DNA of 64,000 bases, from the NCBI GenBank assembly GCA_038503035.1, contig JAVSML010019041.1, positions 24,269 to 88,268 of the forward strand, read 5' to 3'. Positions 1 to 11,000 of the stretch are shown here, piece by piece; within the stretch, counting starts at the first letter, position 1, and each line of letters begins with the position of its first letter. The notes under the pieces were generated by a model, which saw only the letters and a list, made by a program, of their open reading frames with translations, searched no databases and was not told where the DNA came from. The translations under genes were made by a program, and so were the position numbers. This DNA comes from Crocodylus rhombifer (Eukaryota; Chordata; Crocodylia; Crocodylidae).

Positions 1-1394
1 CCTTCCAGTGCTGCCGAAGTCGTTGCACTTCCCGGTGCAGACGTTGCCCAATATCCTGTTGAGCCACTCGTTAGACTTGCCCTCAGCAGAAGAGTGGTGC
101 CATCCCCTTTGACCCGGGGGGAGCAGTGTGGGACACCCAGCAGGAGGGGCTTGCAAAACCACCTGAAGAGTCAATGCCCACGTGTTGAAGACGAAGGTCC
201 CAACCTACCAGACAGGTGCTGCTCTTCCACAGCATGGATGTGCAAGGAAAGGGCAACTACTCCCTGCTCCAAGTGGCCCGAGACTGTGCAAGAGGCACCC
301 TGCACAGCTGCATGGCTCCAGGGCAGGTCATACCGACTCCCAGCATACCTGCTTTCTATCTCCAAGCCTAGTAGAGCACAGGCCTGCCAGTGCCCTGCGG
401 GTACCACCAGCACCGTGAACCCGGGCAGCCAGAAGACGGCTGCCCCCCACAGCCAGGCCGCTGGCTTGTTTTCCAGTTCTCAGCTAAATGCACCAGCGCC
501 GCCAGCCCTGGCCGGGGAGAACAATGATGGGTTTTGTCACTGGCACCAGTCAGCCAGCAGCTTCAATAACAGCATTTCCCCATCGCAACCCAGTCCCAGG
601 CCCTGCGTGGGGAGGCCGGGATCCTGCACACAGAGCTCCAGGAGAGATAACGGGACGCTTTATCACCGCTCTTCCCTCTTCCCAGTCTAAACGCAGCTTC
701 TCGGCAGGCTCTCCACAGCACTTCTGCTCCGGAGACAAGGGAAATGCTGCTCTGGCGCCCAGGCAGGGCAGGCCGGACGTCTTCTGAGCCGCACTGGGCA
801 GCCGAGAGCCCCAGGTACTTTGCCTCGGAGGACGCTGCCGGGTGGACGCCCTCGCCCAGGCGCTCCCTTGCTGCTCCACACAGAAGGTGTTTTTGCCCCA
901 GCTCCCCCCCAGCACGGCCCAGTGGTTTCTTCGGTCCTAATGAGATTACGCCTCCCCCACCTGCTGCCACCCTGCCGGCTAATGCTAATGCCCCGCTACT
1001 CCTTGCTAACAATATTAAAGCGCTGCAGGCTTATCTCTCCCGGGCTAATCTTTTCCAGAGTCACCCTGATAAGCAGCCTGTTGCGGCTCCCCCTCCGCTC
1101 CTCTCCCCAGCCTCGCCGAGGCTCTCTGGCTGCCTTTCCATCCCCAGCTCCTCATCGCCCAAAAGATATCCAATCAGCGGCCCGGCATTCCAGACAAGAA
1201 TAGCGGGCAGAGGCAAAGCAAAGCTGCTATTGTCAGTGACCTGGCCGGCATACAGGGACGGGACGAGGGGCGAAGACAGATTGCAGCGTCCAGAAGAATT
1301 TCACCCGGGACTGCGGTCAACGGGACTAATGAGAGAGAAAGCGCCACGCTCACCCACTCCAATAGCTCGCCCCCGGGCAGTAACCTCGGTGGCA

Positions 1395-1600
1395 GAGGAG
1401 TCCGTTGAAGCCTGCTTGCAATGCCCTGCCCCGAATCCCTGTGACCTTGGGCACACTGCTTAACCTGTGTGCCTCAGCTGCCCATCTGTAAAACATTATG
1501 GCTACTACCACCTCCCCACCTGCCAGGTCAGGCGGGGATAACGCACGAGATGCTGCAAGCTGCTCAGATACCGGAGGGCTGTGCTAACGGACCTCCACAG
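1395..1600 (+). repeat. MIR-like SINE, fairly complete
   Basis: CCCTGTGACCTTGGGCACAC, then TGCTTAACCTGTGTGCCTCA, CCCATCTGTAAAACATTATG, GGGGATAACGCACGAGATGC and GCTCAGATACCGGAGGGCTG follow the MIR consensus order into its 3' region. Confidence 0.85.
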
Positions 1601-2536
1601 GTATCCAAGATATACAGAAGCCTTAGTATAGACAGCACTGGGGCTCACTGAATCAGACGCACTGGCAAAAATACTGGACTGTGTCTATTCCCACTCCGCG
1701 CCCCAGGAAGTCTGGCAGAGTTGCACGCAGAAGGGAACACGCTTCCACACGTGTGCTTCGCACGAAGAACAGAGCGGAGGCCCAGGAGCACACGCGGGTC
1801 AGACCCGGGCCAGCTGCCACCTCGCGGCAGCACACGGTTTACCTGGCTGACCTGGCCGGCGACGCGCTTGCCTGTTCCCAGGGGCACATCTCTAAAATAC
1901 CTTGGGTGGGCTGGACCTAAGAGAAAGTGCCAGCTCAGGGGGAAACATCACCACGCACGGTGATAATCTGGGCTGAGCCTGCGTCCGGAAGCAATGCCAG
2001 GAAACGGGGCCCCATCGGCTCTGCAGAAAAAGTGAGCTGGGTTTAGCCATTTGCATTTGAGGCCAGAGCCTGCGTGCTGGGCTGAGCAGACTGTCCCGGC
2101 CCACCATTGAACCGTGCGGCCCAGGCACTGCCATCCCCTCCCAGCCTCTTCGGTATCACAACTCCTTCTGCCGGCGGTCTGAGGAAGGTGCTCAGAGGAT
2201 CGAAGCAGTCAGGCCACCATCTGTTCACCTTGGCGGGGGCCCTTTGTGGCAGCCGTCATTGCCTTCAGAGTCATCAGAACAAACCGATTTGGGGAGGGGG
2301 GAAAAGAACAGCCTCAAGGAAAGCCTGTTTTCGGCGCCCGCTCGGGCACGTGAAGCACACCCAGCTAGAGACAGCCTGGGCTGCATGAACATGGAGACTC
2401 TTTGGGTACAAGGTGGGAGAGCACAAGTTCTCCCCCTCCCTTGTGACGGGGCACGTAGCGGGGGAAAAGCAGAGGCAGGAACCACCAGGGAAACTCAAGT
2501 CCTCTCTCATTTCAGGGCAGTGCCCCCTCCCCTCTG

Positions 2537-2561
2537 GGTCAGGGTCAGGGTCAGGGTCCGC
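2537..2561. repeat. Tandem GGGTCA hexamer (four copies)
   Basis: Four contiguous GGGTCA units, the last one ending in C. GGGTCA/AGGTCA is the nuclear-receptor half-site, here in zero-spacing direct repeats. It may be only a short simple repeat. Confidence 0.75.
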
Positions 2562-2891
2562 TAAGCAACCAAGACTTCCACGAATGCAAAGGGGATTGTT
2601 TCCTCCCCTTCTGGGGCAGGGATAACCTCTCCCGGTCAAGGCTGGGATGCAACTGCTGCCACTTCCAGAAGTCTTTCCCTCTCCTCTCCCTGCTTTGCCT
2701 TGCATTTCTCAGCTCACGGCCCCAGCTTCCCGAGGGTCCAGGAGGCGCATGAGGGGGAATGAGTCCAGCACGGGCCTCCTCCTGTCCACTTCACTCTTTC
2801 CCAATGCAATTTAGTCAGACGCTGCCGGCTGACTGAACATTAATCATCTGTCACACGGAGATAAGTCTAAACCCAGCCACATTCCCTACAC

Positions 2892-3397
2892 CCGTGATTC
2901 TCAACTGGGTGTTGCAGCCCCCACGGTGCCCTGAGACCCTTCCACGGGTGCCGCGGGATGCTGCACAACGTTAGCCCTATTACAGGAGTGGGCAATTATT
3001 TTGGGCAGAGGGCTGCTTACTGAGTTTGGCAAGCCATCGACAGGCAGCCAGAGGCAGATAAATATTAATTTTCTAAATTTTTTAGGGGTCCCGCGGGCTG
3101 GATAGAATAGCCTAGCAGGCCGTAACCGGCCCACAAGCCGCATTTTGCCCACTCCTGCCCTGTTAGGTGTGGCAAACACGATTCAGAAGATAAACCCAGA
3201 GATTTCAAAGAGGGATTCAGCGTCTAAAACCTCCTGACCAGCTGTGGTCTGAGTGCTTGCAGCAGAAAAATTGCTCTAGTGTTTTCCCATAGTTAAAAAA
3301 AAAAGAGGCGCAAAAGCCAAGTCCTGGCATTTTCCATGGGGTGCTGGATTCTAACAAGGGGGACGCTGAGTCTAAAAGCCAAAGTTGAGCACCACTG
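2892..3397. mobile_element. Outer hAT-like element, interrupted by a younger insertion
   Basis: The left end CCGTGATTCTCAACTGGG and right end AAAGTTGAGCACCACTG are inverted relative to each other and follow the hAT-Charlie-like consensus CAGTGGTTCTCAACT. The interior GTGTTGCAGCCCCCACGGTG and TGAGACCCTTCC is a sequence common in crocodilian repeats. A second element (2983-3157) is inserted inside it. The outer target duplication is not clear. Confidence 0.65.
2983..3157. mobile_element. Inner hAT-type MITE, with near-perfect 8-bp target duplication
   Basis: A 175-bp element with perfect 13-bp inverted ends (CAGGAGTGGGCAA / TTGCCCACTCCTG). Flanks CCCTATTA (2975-2982) and CCCTGTTA (3158-3165) are an 8-bp target duplication with one change, as hAT transposases make. 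The interior is AT-rich with no transposase, so it is a non-autonomous copy that jumped into the outer element. Confidence 0.92.
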
Positions 3398-3799
3398 CTC
3401 CGCATGAAGGCAAGCATCCTTTAGTCCAGTCTCACCACGGCACTGGGGGGCTGCACAGGCCTTCTTCCCTGAACGGGGAAAGGAAAGGGCAAGGCAGGCC
3501 ACTGGGATGTTCTCGGAGGCTGAAGCGATAGCAACTTGCCTGTTCCCAGCTGTGGCTTCCTACACTGTCTGCTCCCCATCTGTCTGGGGGAAACGACTCC
3601 CAAGCCTGTCTGATCCCCGCACGCTGTCAGGATTTACCAGTTGTGCTACCAGCCCAGTCCCCCCCTTGTGCCAGGCACTCAGCCAACGCAGATCTCCCAC
3701 ACAGTCCGGGCTTACGCTTGAAGGGTTGAACTTGTGTTTTTCAAGGCCTCGGCACTATGGGAGCCCTACCCGAGGCTCTGCCAGGAAAATGGAAAAGGG

Positions 3800-4980
3800 A
3801 GATTATTTTTTCTCTCCTGCTTTGTAATTGCTGAAATCTCAGGCATAGCCAGCCTGCTCTTCCCTGGCTTTCCTACCGCTTCAAAGATGTTTACAGCTAA
3901 CCTTGACATCTTAATCCAAGGAGCAACGGTGCCAGCTCGAATGGCAAAACACTCAGGATGCAGGAAGCTGGCATTATAAAGGCGTTCCTTGAATTGAACC
4001 ATCGGACTAAAAACCCCCTTTCTCCTTGCTCACTTCTATGCTGGGTTCCTGTGATGACACGACCCCTCTGGGTTTTCCCATCATCGTGAAGACAGGACTT
4101 AAATCCTTCGAAAAAACAAGCAAGGATAAAAAAAAGAAAACTTTGGGAAAAACTTTTGCCGTTATAAATGCAATGCCAAGGAAACAAAAAAAGGGGCTAG
4201 GTCTCTCGTGCTTCTTTGCAGGTTGCATTTAACATCGTCTAGGCGTGTGGGAATAAGAGGGAGCACAAATAGCGGGGAGTGGGAATTGAAACATTTGCCC
4301 CTAACCTGAGAGACGGCATGGACAACCATGGAAGCAAAGAGCTTAATGAAGAGGATGCAGAGAGGAAATAACATGACATCCGACCTGGAACAATGCACAT
4401 TAACATTTCTGACGGAAAATCCTCCAGCACCGTGACATATAACATAAGAGAGCTGGTTGGAAAGCTGCGATACCAGGACAGAGGCCGGAGCAGGAAGGAG
4501 CATACATAAAGCACACGGCAGAGAACGGCAAAGTACCTGCAGCATTTAATTATAGCAAACAAATTAGAAGGCGATGGCCCTGATCCCCCTTGCATGCTTG
4601 GAAAGCAGAGAGCTGGGCCGGATAATGAATGATCTCTACTGAAAAGGGAAATTTAGGCCATTTACTAACAAAGAAAGAACACACTGATCAGATAGGGCTC
4701 ACTTTTTCCACTCGCATACAGCTTAATAGTTTTTATAGAGCGGGGAAAGTTTCCTGGGAGACACCAAAGAATAGAGGTTGCTGAGTTATTCAGGGTGTGA
4801 GAGGCAGGGAAGAGACGGTATCTCTGGGAAGAAATGATAAAATCCATACACGGTGTGGAGATGAGCAGGCTGTCAAGCAAATCCGTCTGCGGCAGCTTTG
4901 GCATTGAAGGGATTAAGTGAGGAAGGGTTACTGGGTTAACTACAGAAAGTGCCACTCGCTCTGCAGAGCAGGTCATGCTG
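3800..4980. promoter_or_regulatory. AT-rich island, possible intronic enhancer
   Basis: More than 1 kb of AT-rich, non-repetitive sequence in a GC-rich window. It contains TAATTA-type homeodomain sites (GCATTTAATTATAGC near 4545) and GATA-type sites (GAAATGATAAAATCC near 4832). No long frame resembles a protein. Function is inferred from composition only. Confidence 0.25.
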
Positions 4981-6182
4981 CACACCCCTGTACGGCAGCA
5001 TTTTTATACCCCACACGATTAAAGCTAAGGAGCAGGAACGACCCAAATGGTGGTCGCTTCTGATGCCTTTGGAGCCAGCATCTTCTTGGGAAATACACTT
5101 CATGATGGTTGCATCTTCCAAACCTTCTGATGCTCCGGTTTTGGAGAGGGGGGACTGTCGTAGGAAAGGTGAAACAAACCTCGCGCAGACACCGGTCCTC
5201 CTTCAATGCAATGCACAGCTCACATGGAGAAGGATCACCCTGGACACGTCCACTGAACCAGGCAGTGCTCTGTGAAACCAGTGCTTCACCTGGGCGTCTG
5301 CAGCGACACAACCCCCAGCCAGAAGCCGAGAAGCACATGGGAATCAGCTTTCAAAAGGGTCCAGCACAGACGTCTGGGGAGCAAACAGCCCACGAGGACG
5401 CACCTTTCTTCTCTGCTGAAAGGCATGGGGCTGGAAGGGGGAAAGGGTCCATACTCTAAAAAACACAGGGACAACTGGCTTGTCCACGTGGATACCAGAC
5501 CCGGCCTGCAGCGAGGCCGTGGCAGTGTCTCTGTAACGCTGCCAAGAAGGAGACTCGCCCTCTTCTCATCATGAGCATCTGTTTGAATGGATGGTTATGA
5601 CACATAATAGCCTCCTCCCATGTGCATGTGCCCAATTGTCCCTAAAGACTCACCCAACCCATTTCCTGGTCTCTTTCCCACCTCCTTACCCTCCAAAGGC
5701 TAGCTCTAGGGCACTTCGCTCTAGGATCTAGAGGTGGTAGTGGGTCTGATGCAGATCCCAACCTAGCCCTGATCTCTGTAACTGACTGAACAAAACCCCC
5801 TGACCCAAACATTTCCAAGCCTGGGGAGACCTCAGATGCCAGCTTTCCATGGCAGAGCCATTTTTGCAGTAAATCACTGTTAACCCCCTCGGAAGAGCTG
5901 GGTAGGTGCAAAGATGCCGTATCTGCTGCTTGTGGGCAAGCACTGAAGGATCGTGCTTCCACCTCCCAGCAGCGCCAGCCTGGGATTCCTTCTGGCTCCT
6001 CCGAGTCCTCCAGGACACCTCGACTGTCCTGCCTGGTGACTTGTCCATCAGAGATCATCCTGCAGCTAGGACATATTAATGCTAAGGGAATAAGCTAGGC
6101 CAAGACACCTACTCCGACCCCCCACTGCCTGGAGAGCAGTCCTTTCTGTGCATCAGGCTCCTGAAAAAGGGGTGAGGAACAG

Positions 6183-6495
6183 AATCATAAAAAATTAGGG
6201 TTTTGCAGTTGTTAGGGGGCTGGAAGGGACTCAGGCGGTCACATCCAGTCCAACCCCCTGCTCAAAGCAGGACCAGCCCCAACTACATCATCCCAGCCAA
6301 GGCTTTGTTGAGCCAGGTCTTCAAAACCTCCAAGGATGGAGAGTTCACCACCTGCCTAGGTAACCCATCCCAGCACCTCAGCCCCCTCCTAGTGAGACAG
6401 TTTTTTCTAATATCCAACCTCCGCTTCCCTTGCTGCAACTTGAGACCATCGCTCCTCGTTCTGTCGTCCCTTAGCCCAAGCCCCTGTCGTTTTAT
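6183..6495 (-). mobile_element. CR1 LINE 3'-end fragment (minus orientation)
   Basis: GAATCATAAAAAATTAGGG, then GGGGGCTGGAAGGGACTCAG, CATCCAGTCCAACCCCCTGC, CAAGGATGGAGAGTTCACCA and ATCCAACCTCCGCTTCCCTT are successive landmarks of the reverse-complement CR1 3' end, as seen throughout bird and reptile genomes. No reverse-transcriptase core is included. Confidence 0.9.
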
Positions 6496-7369
6496 GTCCG
6501 TCCAGGGAAAGGGAGAAGGGGAAGGAAGGGCTAATGATCAAGAAGGGATGTCTGAAAAAGGCTGGAAGAAGGCAATACCTGCTGGAGAAGGAAAAAAAAA
6601 ACAGGAGACATGCAAAGACTGGGGTGGGGGCAACGTTCCCATTGTCCCGCAGAGACAGGGCAACATCCAGCACTTGGTTGTTTCCGAAGTGCTGGGCAAG
6701 TCGCTAATGACTCCTCAGGCCTCACGCAAGAGAGAAGCCCCCGGATACCTGCTAACGAACCTTGTACTGCATGTGAGAGAGAAGCCCCTGGATAACTGCT
6801 GCTTTGAGAAGCTGAGGCAGAGACGCACTCAGCTGCCCGGTGCATGAGCAACAGCATGAAGCAGAAGCCGGGAGTGTTGCAGAACTGAGTTCCCACTAGC
6901 TGGGCGGGTGTGGGCATCTGTCTGTCTGCACAGAGGCATTAAGATTTTATTGCAAGAAACCACTGTGACACGCATTGCCTGCCCCTGCCCTGGAGGGACC
7001 AGGGTGAGGAAGAAAGCAGGTACACAAAAGCCCAGAACCAGGACAGACGGTGCCACCCTGTACGAGACTGGGCGAGACCCTGAAACGAGGCCCCTCCTTT
7101 GGCCGACCATCCCGACAGATCCTCACTCGTCTTCCAAGTGCTTGCAAGAGCCCCTTTCCCGCAGCCCAGCAGGAGAAATATTTAGCAACATTTATTCAGA
7201 GATTTCTTCTCGGTTCTGGGAACAGCCTGGCAGGACCCAGCCCTCCCTCCCCCGCGTGGCTTCTCCCCAAAGGAGGAGGGAAGGGAGGAGAGAGCCAAGG
7301 GAGACAGGGCGGGTAAGTGGAGGGAGAGACCAGAAAGCAGCAGCCTCTTGCTCCTCGCTTCCAGGATGT

Positions 7370-8000
7370 CCGAAGCCCCCCAGAGCCCCGCGTCTTGAAC
7401 ACGGCCGCAAGCCTCCACGACTTCCGGGAGGACGGAGTCCGACCCGCGCCCCCACAACGGGGCGGCGACAACCATCTGGGTACCGTGTGCCCCCTCCCGC
7501 CCACGTGCCAGCCACTCATCGCCCCTCGTGCGCGCCCTCGACCTCTCGCTCGCGGCCGGCGGCACACTAGGGTGCGAAAGGGTTGGGAGGTGCGAACCCG
7601 GGAGGGATGAACCGTACCTGCTCTCGTCCTCCTCTTCCAGTACAAGATGCCGGCGATGCCCAGAACATGACTCAAGATGAAGACCGCGGGCGGCAGAAAG
7701 GCCCCGTCCAAGAGCGGCATCGTCACCTCGCCCCCACCCGCGGCCCGCCGTCCCGTCCTGCTCTCGTGCGCCCACGCGTCCGCGTCTGGCTCCGGATGCC
7801 TTTCTCCTGAGGTTACCGCCACAGGGGTCTCGCTCCCTCTTCCCCCGTGATGCTAGAGGCAGGCATCGAGCTTGCAGCGACGAGCAAAACTTCCTGCCGG
7901 CTCGCACGGTGCGCGTCTTCTCCCCCCCCGGGAGGCCCCTCTCCTCCCCCCCGCCCCCGCCTCCGACGGGCACAGTCACAGCAGAGGGGACGCCCGCCGG
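7370..8000 (-). promoter_or_regulatory. MACF1: CpG island promoter for the membrane-anchor first exon
   Basis: CpG density is high from about 7370 to 8000, with C-rich runs at 7920-7965 (G-rich on the coding strand) and GC boxes. It covers the exon at 7618-7720 and its upstream side, as expected for a CpG-island promoter on the minus strand. A plus-strand donor-like site (GGCGG|GTAAGTGG near 7310) at its lower edge would suit a divergent transcript, but no plus-strand exon is supported. Confidence 0.6.
7618..7720 (-). CDS. MACF1: MACF1 alternative first exon encoding a hydrophobic membrane anchor
   Basis: On the minus strand an ATG at 7720 opens 34 codons plus one base to donor GCAG|GTACGG (last exon base 7618). 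The peptide is MPLLDGAFLPPAVFILS followed by HVLGIAGILYWKRRTRA. It has a short polar start, about 18-20 hydrophobic residues (roughly 8-27) and a basic stop-transfer WKRRTR, the layout of a signal-anchor or tail-in membrane segment. Plectin isoform 1b has a similar short hydrophobic first exon followed by WRKGRRW-like basic residues and targets mitochondria. One DST isoform also has an N-terminal membrane segment. The phase-1 end fits the common DERDRVQ exon, and a CpG island covers the start. I infer a membrane-tethered MACF1. Identity as a MACF1 exon rests on strand, phase, promoter and the family parallel, not on a recalled MACF1 sequence. Confidence 0.8.
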
Positions 8001-11000
8001 CCTCGGTGCTCCTCGCACGGGGTCAGAGACAGCGAGTGTCAGGCTGACTCCAACATCTTTCCTTGGCATCCACTGACGTGCTGAAGTGCTTAAACTGCAA
8101 CCCCCTCCTCCGTGAAAACGTCATGCTCCTAAATTTCCATTCCTAACCCCTCTGGAATGCCTGCTCTCCACCCGCACGGGCCGGGGAAAGGAGTCACTAC
8201 CGTCGGCCTAAAGCATGAAACCAGAAAGACCTGGGCACACCGGCCTGGCCCCCAACCTTCCCTGCTCCAGGACGAGAGGCTGACGGGTGTAAAGGGAAAC
8301 GGGCCCAATCACTTGCAGAGCTTTATTCAAGAAAAGTAGCCCCTTTCGCCTCTGCACGGGCTGAATGCAACAGGCTGGCCCGCAGGTAGGCAGGCGTTAA
8401 TCCGCTGATTCCTGCGACCTGGCACCCAGTTACGCCGCTACAGCGTTTGGCCCATCGCATTACCACACCTTTATCTCGAATGCAGTCTCATGCTGATTTG
8501 CTGGAGGGCAACGACCCAGTTTGCTGCTCCAGGGCCGGCCCCGAACAATACCCGACTGATTCAGGCACACCGGTAGCGCCTGGGTCTCTCTCAAGGACAG
8601 TGGAGGCACGTTGCAAGCTTTGCGCCTGCCGTGGGCACCCGCGGCCGGCAGGCAGATCCACCGTCCCAAACCTCGGCAGGGGGAGCTAGCAGACAGCACG
8701 CCGTTGTTTCAAACCACGAGATGATTTGGAGCTTTTTGGAGGCTTGGGAACCTGTTAGGGCCGTTTGCATCGACGCGAACAGGAAACAGCCAGAGCCCGG
8801 TTCATTTTAACATCAGGAAATCCTGCTCATGGCAACAGTCGCATAGAAGCGCAGCAAAAACGGCTGAATGTAAAGTTCACACAAAGCGCCCAGTTAGGTA
8901 ACCTGGCGCTGTGCCTTTATCCCAGGTCTTCCTCCCTCCTGAAAAACGCCGCCCAAAAGACCTTACAAGGGCCTGCAGGGATTTCTCTCCTACCCCTTGT
9001 TCATAAGTAGCAGCTGGGCATCTTTTAGGCTACTGTGCTGGTGAACAGGCAAAGAGAAAGTTGCTAAAACTGAAGATCTTGGGTTTCAAGAAGGACCGTA
9101 CCGCTTCATGGATCAACTTCTAGCCACACGTTTGTTCCGGCTCGTGCGTTTGGGACAACTTCCACAAAGCCCTGCTAACGGGGAAGGAAACGACAAGCCG
9201 TGTCGCGCTGGTGTGAGAGCCCCCACGAGGAAAAGAAGAAAATGAGGAAAGCCCACGTTCCCAGCCTGATCGACTCCGCTGCCCAAATAGGATGGGAAAG
9301 GCAGACAGTAGCTGAAAGAAACAGCTGGAAGAAATATAATCCTTTGAGAAGGGCCAAGGAGGCTGATGTTTGAGCTTGCAAAGCTTCACGGGCTGAACAA
9401 GTTTTCAGCTTGTAAAAGAAAAGGAGATTCCAGCCCAGGGTCAGCTACAGATCAAGGAAACAGATTCAGATAAAAACTTGTGGGCAGTTCTTCCAAAAAG
9501 CTAAAAAAAATCCCCAGCAGTGGGATCCCATTCAGACCCAGGTCCCATCCAATTCAGAGCCAGGGGCCATGCAAGACATAAAGGGAGATGGATCTGAACA
9601 ACAGGCTCCTGCACAGACTCATTTCTACCTATTCTGCGCGGCGCGGCGGTATGGAAATGAATACACGAGGTCTCACTTCAGCTCCGCAACACTCATTGCA
9701 ATGCCAGCTATTTTTGGTAGCTGGCCACAGCTGGCGTTAGTGTGAGTCTCTCCGATGTCAAGCTTGCCACGAACAAATATGCAAAGGGAGCGGCATCGCC
9801 CAGCTCCAAAACCGTTGCATGGGGGTCACTACACTCTCTGCTTTGCATAGATGCTAGATCGGGAGTCTCGTTTCTCCTGGACACAAAAAGAACTGGTGGA
9901 ACCTGCTTTTAGACAAGGGAAAGGGAGAGAAAGCCCCTAGCCTCAACAACAAAGAGCACAAGGGAATCCTGTTTCACATCCCATAAAACCCCAAACTGAA
10001 GTCCTCCGCAATGGCTCGCATTGCTAAGCCTCAGTGGAGAGAGCGGAGAGGCCCAATTCTGGGAGGCAGCTCCATTTTTCCCTCGGGGTGACAATACGTT
10101 ATGATGTTTCATTGCTCCAACCTGGTTATAATCGAGGTCGCCTTCCCCAGAGCCTGTCGAACCTACCCCAACCCCCTTTTTTTTTTTTTATGTTCCTTGT
10201 GCATTTGCAACCTATGCACACACCACTGAGCACCAGGGTCTGGTGTCAGCCCAGCCTGCAGGAAGCGGTAGCACGACAGGAGTGGTTTAAATTCTTCAGA
10301 AGAAGGGGAAAGTCCCGCCCTCCCCAATTATCAGGAAAAGCTGTTCCATGTAGACCGGAAACCTATATACAAAACCACAGGCAGGCCTGTCGCGTCGGCT
10401 CTGCTAGAACATAACTCTCAAACCGAAAAGCCTCGGTCTGCGTGACAGCCTCAGCCGTGGCCTGACACCGCGTGTGCCAAACAACCCACCCTCCCGTCTG
10501 GTTTGGCAAACCAAGGGCATCACCGCCTCCCCGCTGCAGGGACAGGACAAGCCTCACGGCTCCGACCCCAGACTTCAGAGGTACTGATCCAACCGAGCCT
10601 GGATCTGAGCAGCCCCGAAGGCTGACCCCGTACCCCCGCCGTGCTGCGCGGAGCAGCTGCGGCTCGTGCATGTCCAGCGCCGCAAAGGCCTGGAGCTGCA
10701 GCCTTGGATGCCGCCAACTTCCCTGGATCAACGCATGGGCTTCGTTCTTCTTACCTACCAAGACCTGCCAAGGGGCCAAACTTGCTCCCCGCCGCAGGGC
10801 TCTGCCCAGCCTGGCTGCGCACCTGCCACCAGACGGGGCTGGGAGGTCACTCCGCTGTCCAAATGATCCCTCTGCTTTCCCTCTGCATATGCACCATAAT
10901 GACCTTCCAAGAGTCCTCCATACCTATTCCCCCTTTAACTCCAGCCCACTGCTACCCTCTACACGATCGTAAGAAAGCCCGGTCCCCCCTGGGGGCCTAC

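Larger units (their letters stand above)
1..7617 (-). other. MACF1: MACF1 intron downstream of the membrane-anchor exon (continues out of the window)
   Basis: From the donor at 7617 the intron runs to the window edge. I looked on the minus strand for the common exon that starts DERDRVQKKTFTKW and did not see it, so the acceptor lies beyond position 1. Named contents are a CR1 fragment (6183-6495), an AT-rich island (3800-4980), nested hAT-like elements (2892-3397), a GGGTCA tandem repeat (2537-2561) and a MIR (1395-1600). Elsewhere I see no supported feature. Confidence 0.55.

Noticed and set aside
7182..8069. Minus-strand frames of 208-295 codons over the 7.5-kb CpG island
   Set aside because: The supported peptide is the 34-codon segment ending at the donor at 7618. 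The extensions lie in intron or leader, and upstream in-frame codons lack an ATG.
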